Part shown: positions 7,192 through 13,797 of the stretch, piece by piece | How the letters are laid out: every line of letters starts with the position of its first letter | Numbering within the stretch: position 1 is the first letter of the stretch | DNA from: Alphaproteobacteria bacterium | GTDB lineage: Bacteria; Pseudomonadota; Alphaproteobacteria; Sphingomonadales; Sphingomonadaceae | DNA length: 22,614 nucleotides | Direction of reading: 5' to 3' | Assembly: GCA_028869975.1 (NCBI GenBank) | Contig: JAGWQR010000309.1 | Location: 1-22,614 of the forward strand | Made by a program: the position numbers and the translations under genes | The notes under the pieces: generated by a model | What the model was told of the DNA's origin: nothing | The model's input: only the letters and a program-made list of their open reading frames with translations | Database searches by the model: none

Positions 7192-8107
7192 GAGGCGCTC
7201 CCCACGGCCGCGCAGGCGAGCGCGACCAGCAGCCCGGCAAAGCGGTTCGACCGGAATTTGGCGAGCGCGTTGACACCGTCATCAGGGTTGAGCGTAACCA
7301 CCTGCCAGAACAGGTGGAGGGCTGCGGGCGCGAGCGCGAGCAGCGCGAGGCGTTGCGGCCTCAAGCTCCAGAACGCTCCCGTCCACAGCACCAGCGCCAG
7401 CAGATAGAACGCAGCCACACCGCCGCGTACATGCGCACCCAGTCGCCGTGCGGAAGAGCGCACACCAATCAGCGCATCATCTTCCCTGTCCTGACAGGCA
7501 TAGATGGTGTCATAGCCGATCACCCAGCTTATGCTCCCGGCATAAAGCAGCAGGACAGGCGTGCTCAGCGTCACTTCAATCGCCGCTCCGCCGACGAGCG
7601 CGCCCCAGGAGAACACAATCCCCAGCCAGGCCTGCGGCCACCAGGTGATCCGCTTCATGAATGGGTATGCGGCGACCGGGGCAAGGCTCGCCAGCGCGAC
7701 AATCTGTGCGAAGAGCTTGAGTTGCAGCAGTACGATCAGCCCGACCGCGCACAGGATCAGCAGCCAGACCCACGCCGCTTTCAGCTTGACCGCGCCGCTC
7801 GCCAGCGGCCGCACCCGGGTGCGCGCCACTTGCGCGTCCAAGTCTCGATCCACAATGTCATTATAGACACACCCCGCACCGCGCATCGCAATCGCGCCCG
7901 CCAACATCCAGAGCAGGAGCGGCCAGTGCGCCTTGAGGCCGCCGCTCAGGCACAGCCCCCACGCGCACGGCCAGTAGAGCAGCCACCAACCGATAGGCCG
8001 GTCAAACCGCGCCAGCAGAGCAAACGGGCGGATGCTGGTCGGGAGCAGGCGGACCAGCCCCTTATCTCGGAATCGGGAGTGGCTTGTGCTTGTGCGGGCG
8101 CTGACAT
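7188..8107 (-). CDS. ubiA: 4-hydroxybenzoate polyprenyltransferase UbiA, with an apparent N-terminal frameshift
   Basis: Inner-membrane prenyltransferase that attaches the polyprenyl chain to 4-hydroxybenzoate in ubiquinone synthesis. Both Asp-rich motifs are present, NDIVDRDLD and DTIYACQDREDD, with several hydrophobic helices between and after. The uninterrupted frame with an ATG covers only 7188-7907 (239 residues) and lacks the first helices. Reading on upstream in the same frame gives the expected N-terminal sequence (ALLARFDRPIGWWLLYWPCA) back to a stop at 8115-8117, with no ATG, GTG or TTG. An ATG at 8105-8107 in another frame gives MSAPAQAQATPDSEIRG. One extra base in the C4 run at 8058-8061 would join the two into a 306-residue protein, the normal family length. 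Either a sequencing deletion or a real frameshift. Starts 11 bases from divergent rsmE. Confidence 0.85.
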
Positions 8108-8118
8108 AGAGCGGCTAT

Positions 8119-8874
8119 ATGCCTGCAACGCCTGCTTATCCACCCCAATCGACCCCGCGCCTCTATGTCGAGACGCCATTGGAGGGCGCGGCGGAGGTGC
8201 GTATCACCGACGCGCAGGCGCATTATCTGCTCCATGTCATGCGGCTACGCGAAGGCGATCCGCTCAAATTATTTGACAATGCCTCGGGGGAATGGCTCGG
8301 GGTGGTCGCGGCCATTGGCAAGCGGGACCTGATCGTCGCCCTCGAAGGCAGGTTGCGCGATTATGAGACGGTGCCCGATCTCTGGCTCGCCGCAGCGCCG
8401 ATCCGCCGTGCGCGCTATGACTGGGTGGCGGAGAAAGCGTGCGAACTTGGCGTGGCGCGGTTCATTCCCGTGCTCACCGCGCGCGCCGTGGTCGACAAAG
8501 TCAAGCCCGACAAATTGCGTGCGCATATGGTTGAGGCAGCCGAACAATGCGGACGCACCGCGCTGCCCGATGTGGCGGAACCGATGAAGCTCGCGGCGTT
8601 TCTGGATGAGCTTGGCGCACGCATGCTCTTCTTTGCCGATGAGGCGGCGAATGGTGAGGGCGGCCTGGGGTTGCTCGCGGCGGTGCAGGCACACTCTGGC
8701 CCCGCGTGCATCTTGATCGGTCCCGAGGGCGGGTTCGATGAGGAGGAGCGGGTGCATATCCGCGCGCATCCCCATACCGTGGCGGTCACGCTCGGCCCGC
8801 GCATCTTGCGCGCGGATACGGCAGCGGTGGCGGCGCTCGCCGTGTGGTTAAGCGTCCATGGCAGGGCTGATTAG
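8119..8874 (+). CDS. rsmE: 16S rRNA (uracil-1498-N3)-methyltransferase RsmE
   Basis: 251-residue SPOUT-class methyltransferase that uses S-adenosylmethionine to methylate U1498 of 16S rRNA. The N-terminal PUA-like part contains HYLLHVMRLREGD. The C-terminal knotted methyltransferase domain carries ILIGPEGGFDEEE near residue 200 and TLGPRILRADTAAVAAL near 225, the two standard RsmE motifs. Length is normal. The ribosome site is weak (AGAGCGG). The gene is divergent from ubiA with only 11 bases between the proposed start codons, and its last 27 bases overlap the 3' end of pspF on the opposite strand. Confidence 0.95.
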   Translation: MPATPAYPPQSTPRLYVETPLEGAAEVRITDAQAHYLLHVMRLREGDPLKLFDNASGEWLGVVAAIGKRDLIVALEGRLRDYETVPDLWLAAAPIRRARYDWVAEKACELGVARFIPVLTARAVVDKVKPDKLRAHMVEAAEQCGRTALPDVAEPMKLAAFLDELGARMLFFADEAANGEGGLGLLAAVQAHSGPACILIGPEGGFDEEERVHIRAHPHTVAVTLGPRILRADTAAVAALAVWLSVHGRAD

Positions 8875-9879
8875 GCCATGTCGCCGCAGCGCGTGGCGGA
8901 GTTGGTCATAGCTTAAGTTGAGGGCCTTCGCCGTGGCACGCTGGTTGTGGCGGTGGCGGATGAGTGTCTGGGTCAGCATGTCATGTTCAAAGTTGGAGAT
9001 TGCCGCGCGCAAATCTGTGATGGGCGCAGCAGGGGCGGGGGCAGGGCCGGGCGCTGCCTCGATCGTGCGTGCGGGGGGCGCGTAGGCCACCACCGTCCCC
9101 GGCCGCCACACCGAGTCGAACGGATCGAGCTGGATCGCGCCCACCGCCGTTCCCGGTGGGTCCCAGCGATAGACTGCGCGCTCGACCAGATTGCGCAGCT
9201 CGCGGACATTACCCGGCCAGTCATGCGCCACCATCGCCGCCAATGCCACGGCGCTGAACCCTACCCATTTCGGCCAGTCCAGTTCCGCCGCCATCCGCCG
9301 CCCGAAATGATCGGCGAGCAGCTCAATGTCGCCCTCGCGCGCCTTCAGCGGGGGCAGTGTGATGACCTCAAACGCCAGCCTGTCGAGCAGATCGGCGCGG
9401 AATTTGCCCGCCGCCACCATCTCGGGCAGATGGACGTTGGTGGCGGCCACCACGCGCACATCGACGCGCACCGGGCGGTTTGAGCCGATGCGTGTCACCT
9501 CGCCATATTCGATCGCGCGCAGCAGCCGCTCCTGCGCCCCGGCGGACAGCGTGGCGAGTTCATCAAGAAACAGGGTGCCGCCGTCGGCCTCCTCAAACAG
9601 CCCGGCGCGGGCGCGCGTGGCCCCGGTGAACGCCCCCGCCTCATGCCCGAACAGTTCCGCCTCAATCAGCGTTTCGGTCAGCGCCGCGCAGTTCAATGTG
9701 ACATAGGGCGCTTCCCAGCGCGGCGAGAGGTGATGCAGCCGCTCGGCGACCAGTTCCTTGCCAGTGCCGCGCGCACCGATCACCAGCACCGGCCGGTTGA
9801 GCGCGGCAGCGCGCCCGACCAGTTCGATACTGTCAAGGAAAGCAGGTGATTGCCCGACCTGAGAAGTGCGCAGTTCCAT
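8848..9879 (-). CDS. pspF: PspF, sigma-54-dependent activator of the phage shock operon
   Basis: 343-residue bacterial enhancer-binding protein without an N-terminal sensory domain, as expected for PspF. The AAA+ domain begins almost at once: Walker A GARGTGKE (residues 35-42), the sigma-54 contact loop GAFTGA (82-87), Walker B GGTLFLDE, and the VRELRNLVERAVY segment. The C-terminal Fis-type helix-turn-helix reads NQRATAKALNLSYDQLRHAL. In E. coli PspF is held inactive by PspA; the lack of a receiver domain and the adjacent pspABC support the same logic. The ATG at 9877-9879 is preferred over one 12 codons upstream, which would add a hydrophobic stretch not seen in the family. Divergent from the operon it should activate. 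Confidence 0.93.
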   Translation of the reverse strand: MELRTSQVGQSPAFLDSIELVGRAAALNRPVLVIGARGTGKELVAERLHHLSPRWEAPYVTLNCAALTETLIEAELFGHEAGAFTGATRARAGLFEEADGGTLFLDELATLSAGAQERLLRAIEYGEVTRIGSNRPVRVDVRVVAATNVHLPEMVAAGKFRADLLDRLAFEVITLPPLKAREGDIELLADHFGRRMAAELDWPKWVGFSAVALAAMVAHDWPGNVRELRNLVERAVYRWDPPGTAVGAIQLDPFDSVWRPGTVVAYAPPARTIEAAPGPAPAPAAPITDLRAAISNFEHDMLTQTLIRHRHNQRATAKALNLSYDQLRHALRRHGLISPAMDA

Positions 9880-9887
9880 TGCCAATA

Positions 9888-9921
9888 AATAGCATATTAA
9901 ACCAATTAATAGCAATATTAA
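9888..9921. promoter_or_regulatory. Candidate PspF enhancer: AT-rich tandem repeat in the pspF / psp operon gap
   Basis: Two near-identical elements, AATAGCATATTAA (9888-9900) and AATAGCAATATTAA (9908-9921), are 20 bases apart start to start, about two helical turns. The second also forms the dyad TTAAT-N6-ATTAA (9906-9921). They lie about 86-119 bases upstream of the predicted sigma-54 start site. In E. coli the two PspF upstream activating sequences span about -80 to -126, so distance and tandem form fit. The elements also overlap the pspF promoter region, allowing autoregulation. Assigning them to PspF is inference. Confidence 0.55.
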
Positions 9922-9980
9922 TAATGGCTGAATCGCCCATTCATCCCTCAGACAGACAGTTTTGCGCGATTTTACAAAAC

Positions 9981-9996
9981 TGGCACGCTTCCTGCT
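9981..9996 (+). promoter_or_regulatory. Sigma-54 (RpoN) promoter of the psp operon
   Basis: TGGCACGCTTCCTGCT matches the -24/-12 consensus (TGGCACG-N4-TTGCW) with one mismatch. GG (9982-9983) and GC (9994-9995) are exactly 10 bases apart, as required. The transcript would start near 10007, giving a leader of about 60 bases to the first gene at 10066. The presence of divergent pspF with a GAFTGA loop makes the assignment strong. Confidence 0.85.
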
Positions 9997-10065
9997 TTGT
10001 ATTGATCGATCCCGGCACTCCCGCCGGACACATCAAACAGAGCAGTCAGGTTCAAGGAGGTTCAA

Positions 10066-10557
10066 ATGTCACAAGGTTCAAACACATCACGTTTTCTGGG
10101 CGCCGCTGTCGCACTCGCTGCCACAACCATCATGGTATCGTCGATCCCGGCCCCGGTTTCAGCGCATAGCAGCAACGCCGCGACGCAATGGCAGGCGCAG
10201 GTGGAGAGTCAGATTGAAAACAATCTCGTCTTCCCCGTCAATGCAAAAATCGGTGACAAGGATGCGCTGGCGCGCGTGCGGGTGAATTTCACGCCCGAAG
10301 GCCGGTATGAGAGTGCAAGCCTCGCACAATCGAGCGGAGATGCGACCATTGATGCCGAGGCGCTGCGCACCGCGCGTGCTGTCCGCTATCCGGTGCTGCC
10401 GGCGGTGATTCGTTCGCACGGCTCTTCGGTGGTCATGCAGGTCTATTTCGCGGGAACCAATGACGATCATTATTTTGCCCAAGCGGACAAGCTGGTAAAA
10501 TCAGGTCACCAGTCCGCTTTGGCTCTCACGGCCCCGGCAACCCTGGCCCGCCGTTGA
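10066..10557 (+). CDS. Secreted protein with a TonB C-terminal-like domain, first gene of the psp operon
   Basis: 163-residue protein, probably exported. Residues 1-33 form a signal peptide (hydrophobic core at about 10-28, cleavage after VSA). Residues 40-130 resemble the TonB/TolA C-terminal fold: ARVRVNFTPEGRYESASLAQSSG, then DATIDAEALRTARAVRYPVLP and a final VVMQVYF strand. Unlike TonB it has no proline-rich spanner and no retained N-terminal anchor, so it should be a free periplasmic domain. The start has a strong AAGGAGG (10054-10060) and a 5-base spacer. It lies directly behind the sigma-54 promoter and before the terminator that precedes pspA, so it should be the most strongly expressed product of the operon. 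No standard psp gene corresponds to it. The role is unknown; a periplasmic envelope-stress function is inferred from context. Confidence 0.85.
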   Translation: MSQGSNTSRFLGAAVALAATTIMVSSIPAPVSAHSSNAATQWQAQVESQIENNLVFPVNAKIGDKDALARVRVNFTPEGRYESASLAQSSGDATIDAEALRTARAVRYPVLPAVIRSHGSSVVMQVYFAGTNDDHYFAQADKLVKSGHQSALALTAPATLARR

Positions 10558-10565
10558 GTTGACTA

Positions 10566-10605
10566 TGCCGGGGCACACGCCCCCTCCGGTGCCCCGGCAT
10601 TTTTT
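10566..10605 (+). terminator. Intrinsic terminator between the TonB-C gene and pspA
   Basis: TGCCGGGGCAC (10566-10576) pairs perfectly with GTGCCCCGGCA (10589-10599) around a 12-base loop, followed by six T (10600-10605). This is a textbook rho-independent terminator. It begins 8 bases after the upstream stop and ends 24 bases before the pspA ATG, so it sits inside the psp transcription unit. It probably works as a partial terminator. Confidence 0.88.
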
Positions 10606-10629
10606 GATTGAGAGGTAAGGAGTTACATA

Positions 10630-11298
10630 ATGGGTATTTTTTCACGCACACGCGACATCATTGCCGCCAACGTCACCGACCTGCTCGACAAGGCCGAAGA
10701 CCCCGCCAAGATGATCCGCATGATCATCCTGGAAATGGAGGAGACGCTGGTGGAAGTCCGCTCTGCCGCTGCGCGCTCAATCGCTGACCAGAAGGAAATG
10801 CGCCGCACCATTGCCAAGCTGGACACCGTGCAGGCCAACTGGACAGAGAAAGCGACGCTCGCGCTCTCGAAGGATCGAGAAGATCTTGCCAAGGCCGCGC
10901 TGGTTGAAAAGCAGAAGGCGGCGGATATGGTCGAGCGGCTCGAAGCCGAGATCAAACAGCTTGATGAAGCGCTCGCCGCCAACGACGCGGATATCGCCAA
11001 GCTTCAGTCCAAGCTGCGCGAAGCGCGTGCCCGGCAGAATTCGATCGTCACAAGACTTGAATCTGCCAATCATCGTGCCAAGATGCGCGCCATGTATGCC
11101 GGCCCGAAGATTGATGAGGCGTTCAGCCGCTTCGATCTGCTCGAACGCCGGGTTGATCTGGCTGAGGGCCGCGCCGATGCGATGGGCATGGGGGCCGCGC
11201 CCAAGACGCTCGAAGAGGAATTTGCCGATATGCAAGCTGCCGAGAAAGTGGAAGCCGAACTTGCCGCGCTGAAGGCGGCAGCGACAAAGAAGGACTGA
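10630..11298 (+). CDS. pspA: Phage shock protein A (PspA/IM30 family)
   Basis: 222-residue peripheral membrane protein of the ESCRT-III-like PspA/Vipp1 family. It stabilises stressed inner membrane and, in E. coli, restrains PspF. It begins with the classic MGIFSRTRDIIAANVTDLLD amphipathic segment, followed by EDPAKMIRMIILEMEETLVEVR, and is almost wholly alpha-helical with long heptad-rich coiled coils. Length matches the family. AAGGAG (10617-10622) lies 7 bases before the ATG. Only 24 bases separate it from the terminator, leaving no room for an obvious promoter of its own. The ribosome site of pspB lies in its last codons. Confidence 0.97.
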   Translation: MGIFSRTRDIIAANVTDLLDKAEDPAKMIRMIILEMEETLVEVRSAAARSIADQKEMRRTIAKLDTVQANWTEKATLALSKDREDLAKAALVEKQKAADMVERLEAEIKQLDEALAANDADIAKLQSKLREARARQNSIVTRLESANHRAKMRAMYAGPKIDEAFSRFDLLERRVDLAEGRADAMGMGAAPKTLEEEFADMQAAEKVEAELAALKAAATKKD

Positions 11299-11302
11299 GA
11301 CC

Positions 11303-11545
11303 ATGGACGATAGCTGGATGGCCATTCCCATCTGCGCGCTCATCTTTGTCGGGATGCCATGGGTGATCCTGCATTACATTACCCAATGGCGCAAAGGTTC
11401 GTCACTGTCCGTCGAAGATGAACATCTGCTCGACGACATGTATGAAACCGCCCGCAAGCTCGAAGACCGCATGATGACGATCGAGCGGATCATCGCCGCC
11501 GATCATCCCAACTGGAAACCCGAAAACAAGGGAGACACGCTATGA
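11303..11545 (+). CDS. pspB: Phage shock protein B, envelope stress membrane protein
   Basis: 80-residue inner-membrane protein: one N-terminal transmembrane helix (about residues 5-27), then a cytoplasmic leucine/acid-rich helix with DEHLLDDMYETARKLEDRM, typical of PspB. In E. coli PspB and PspC form the sensor that draws PspA away from PspF. Length and topology agree with the family. It starts 4 bases after the pspA stop, with AGGA inside the pspA end, and overlaps pspC by four bases (ATGA), indicating coupled translation. Confidence 0.92.
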   Translation: MDDSWMAIPICALIFVGMPWVILHYITQWRKGSSLSVEDEHLLDDMYETARKLEDRMMTIERIIAADHPNWKPENKGDTL

Positions 11546-11922
11546 GCACCCGTCACACCCATTTTTATGTTGATAAGGTCAATGGCAAATTCCTGGGCGT
11601 CTGCGCCGGAATTGCGGATTATACCGGCTGGCCGGTGTTCAATGTCCGCATAACCTATCTGCTGCTCAGCCTGTTCCTGCTGCATATCCTCATCCCGCTC
11701 TACTTCCTCGTCGCCTGGCTGGCGCCGAAGAAACCGCGCGAGCTTTATGGCATGGACAGCGACGAAGCCGAATTCTGGCAGGGTGTTCGCCGCTCACCCC
11801 GGACATCGGCCCGTGATGTGCGCGCAAAGTTTCGTGATCTCGACCGCCGCATGGCCGATGTGGAAAGCTATTATACCAGCAACCACAGCCGCCTCGCCCG
11901 TGAAATCGACGAACTGAAGTAA
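11542..11922 (+). CDS. pspC: Phage shock protein C, PspC-domain membrane protein
   Basis: 126-residue membrane protein. The PspC domain (about residues 8-62) shows VNGKFLGVCAGIADYTGWPV followed by the VRITYLLLSLF helix and a second hydrophobic segment ending WLAPKKP. The C-terminal half is charged and predicted coiled coil (ARDVRAKFRDLDRRMADVESYY). Together with PspB it should sense membrane damage and bind PspA. The start codon overlaps the pspB stop. Length is close to that of E. coli PspC. Confidence 0.94.
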   Translation: MSTRHTHFYVDKVNGKFLGVCAGIADYTGWPVFNVRITYLLLSLFLLHILIPLYFLVAWLAPKKPRELYGMDSDEAEFWQGVRRSPRTSARDVRAKFRDLDRRMADVESYYTSNHSRLAREIDELK

Positions 11923-11933
11923 GGAGACTTGAT

Positions 11934-12185
11934 ATGTGGGATATTTCAACATGGGCCTGGGTGACCATCCCTCTCGCCTACATTTATTTCCGCCATCAGC
12001 GCCGGGTGATGCGTCACAACGAGATTATGCGCATCGGCGGTGCCGCGAGCGGGAGCGATACGGAAAACGCGCGTTTGCGCGATGAGGTCAGGGCCTTGAA
12101 GGAACGCATCGCGGTGCTGGAGCGGATCGCGACCGAAGATGCCCCCGCCAAAGCGCTCGACCGCGAAATCGAGAAATTACGGTAG
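11934..12185 (+). CDS. Small membrane/coiled-coil protein of the psp operon
   Basis: 83 residues, no family recognised with confidence. A short hydrophobic N-terminal segment (WAWVTIPLAYIYF, about residues 7-19) is followed by a basic stretch (RHQRRVMRHNEIMR) and then a heptad-rich, charged helix (RLRDEVRALKERIAVLERIA). The plan, one membrane helix then a cytoplasmic coiled coil, resembles PspB, and a paralogous or PspD-like role is possible. It has a strong AAGGAGA 6 bases before the ATG and starts 11 bases after pspC. Same strand, same tight spacing: part of the operon. Confidence 0.8.
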   Translation: MWDISTWAWVTIPLAYIYFRHQRRVMRHNEIMRIGGAASGSDTENARLRDEVRALKERIAVLERIATEDAPAKALDREIEKLR

Positions 12186-12197
12186 AAGGAGGTTCCC

Positions 12198-12422
12198 ATG
12201 AACCCGACACTCATCATCGCCTCTGCCAGCCTGATTGGCACCGGCATCACCGGAATGCTCGCGCTGAAAGGCTGGCAGGGCTGGCTCGCGCTCAAACAGG
12301 CTGAGCTCGACAAGCGCGGTGAAACCTTGCCCGTTAATCCCGTGACGACACGCATCGAACTTGCCGATCTGAAAGAACGGCTGCGTAAGCTGGAAGCGAT
12401 TGCAGCGGGGGTGGAACTGTAA
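12198..12422 (+). CDS. Small membrane/coiled-coil protein, last gene of the psp operon
   Basis: 74 residues, family not recognised. An N-terminal hydrophobic helix (about residues 4-24, rich in Ala, Gly and Ile) is followed by an amphipathic stretch and a C-terminal heptad segment (IELADLKERLRKLEAIAA). Topology repeats that of the preceding protein and of PspB. AAGGAGG at 12186-12192 gives a strong ribosome site 5 bases before the ATG, and the gap from the upstream stop is 12 bases. It ends 3 bases from the end of the convergent PAS protein gene; no terminator hairpin is visible there. Confidence 0.78.
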   Translation: MNPTLIIASASLIGTGITGMLALKGWQGWLALKQAELDKRGETLPVNPVTTRIELADLKERLRKLEAIAAGVEL

Positions 12423-12425
12423 GGC

Positions 12426-13685
12426 TTAGTTGGCCAACTGCTTGAGGATGCGTTCAAGCAGGCTGGTATCGGCCTGCGCCACGCCGACAAGCCCGACATG
12501 CTCGGCATCGATCCGCCGCCCGACCATGATGACAAACTCGTCATCACCTTCGATCGGGATCAGCACCTGCATCGGTTGTTGGCGGACGCGCTCCAGCAGT
12601 TGATCGGAACGACTTGGTTTTGAAGCCGCCGCTCGTTTTGCAGCACGTCCAGCGGCAATCACACCCTTCAATCCACCCTCAAAATGCTCGATGAAGGTGG
12701 CAGCGGTTCCTGCGCCAACATGAAGATCATACGCATAGCCCAGTGCGGCAGCATAGCCCGAAAGCTTTGCCTTGTCGGCTTTTTCGCCAAAAATCAGCTT
12801 GACGATCGGCGTCATCGGCGCGCGCGCCAGCGCAACAAGCCCTGCATCAGCCAGGATCTCGGCATATTCATCGGGCCGGGCCTCGGCAACCAGCGCAAAA
12901 TCATAAGCAAGGCCAAGTGCGCGGTAAAGCGCCGATTTGCCCTGATAGTCCAGTGTTTCCGCATCATGGGCTGCGTCACGCGCGGCGGCGAGCCAGTCGG
13001 CCAGCCCGTCTTCATCAGCAACAGCAATTTCGGGCAGGGAAAGATCGGTTTTCGTGACAGGCATATGTGAAGGCCCGTCCTGCCAGAGCGGCATGACCGG
13101 CGCCGCAGTGGGTGCAGAATTTGCCATCACGCGATCAATTTCATCATGTAATTTAGCTGAGGTTCCGGATGAGGCTGCTTCTTTCCAGTTGATGACGCCA
13201 AACACGAAGTCGATCGTGTCATTATCCGATGAAAATGGCATCAGAATGCCGCGATACATCATCTCGACACCGCGCTGGTTGGAAAATTCTGCCTCAAAAC
13301 CAACCGGCGTGCGGTTGGCGATGATCTGCATATAATGATCAGTCAAGCGCGACAGCAGGGTGCGCGCGGGTACATCGGCAATGCACTCGACCAAGTCATC
13401 CAGGTCGCATTCGGTGCGCAGACGTGGCCCGATATAGGCAATGCCAGGATTTTCGACCCCCGAAGTAAAGTCGAGTAGAACAGAGTTTTGGCCGAAGTCC
13501 GCGATGCTCTCAGGATCAAGATCCTCAACCGATGGGAAATCATTGCCGTTGAGCAGCGAGACCCAGTAATTATAGGCACGCACATGCATCCGACGCTCGT
13601 CGCTGGTCATTAACGGGGTCGCATCCATCACGGCCTCATCCGGGATTTGCTCGCTCTGCAGGGCCAGTGCGCTGTGGTCGTCCAT
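12426..13685 (-). CDS. PAS_5-like domain protein of unknown function
   Basis: 419-residue soluble protein. Residues of about 28-170 resemble the PAS_5 family: RRMHVRAYNYWVSLLNG, then FPSVEDLDPESIADF, VLLDFTSG and a later strand GILMPFSSDNDTIDFVFGVI. The rest is not recognised: a helical, Ala-rich region (about 225-360) with repeated LAYDFALV / LGYAYDLHV-like segments, a basic stretch (AAGRAAKRAAASKPSR), and a final strand-rich piece ending LLERILKQLAN. No kinase, cyclase or output domain is evident. It may be a cytoplasmic sensor or scaffold. Convergent with the psp operon and divergent from the GNAT gene. A PAS domain is likely; the function is unknown. Confidence 0.75.
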   Translation of the reverse strand: MDDHSALALQSEQIPDEAVMDATPLMTSDERRMHVRAYNYWVSLLNGNDFPSVEDLDPESIADFGQNSVLLDFTSGVENPGIAYIGPRLRTECDLDDLVECIADVPARTLLSRLTDHYMQIIANRTPVGFEAEFSNQRGVEMMYRGILMPFSSDNDTIDFVFGVINWKEAASSGTSAKLHDEIDRVMANSAPTAAPVMPLWQDGPSHMPVTKTDLSLPEIAVADEDGLADWLAAARDAAHDAETLDYQGKSALYRALGLAYDFALVAEARPDEYAEILADAGLVALARAPMTPIVKLIFGEKADKAKLSGYAAALGYAYDLHVGAGTAATFIEHFEGGLKGVIAAGRAAKRAAASKPSRSDQLLERVRQQPMQVLIPIEGDDEFVIMVGRRIDAEHVGLVGVAQADTSLLERILKQLAN

Positions 13686-13797
13686 CTATTCAGTCTCACT
13701 TGTCACAGTTTTCACAAGCATCTTTTAACCACAAGTCGGTAAAATATCCGTTAAGCACCCCTTGAAAATGCTTACATCGCCTTGCAAAGCAACATCC

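Noticed and set aside
7134..8276. Long + strand open frame (380 codons) across the ubiA region
   Set aside because: It is antisense to ubiA, is an Arg/Gln/Pro-rich string with no fold-like pattern, and overlaps both the zf-CHCC and rsmE genes. It is a high-GC shadow frame.
8947..9483. + strand open frame of 178 codons opposite pspF
   Set aside because: Antisense to a strongly supported AAA+ gene; composition is Arg/His-rich with no recognisable motif.
13697..13718. CTTGT-N10-ACAAG-like inverted repeat between the PAS and GNAT genes
   Set aside because: Short arms in an AT-richer promoter region; no spacing or family match that would support a named operator.
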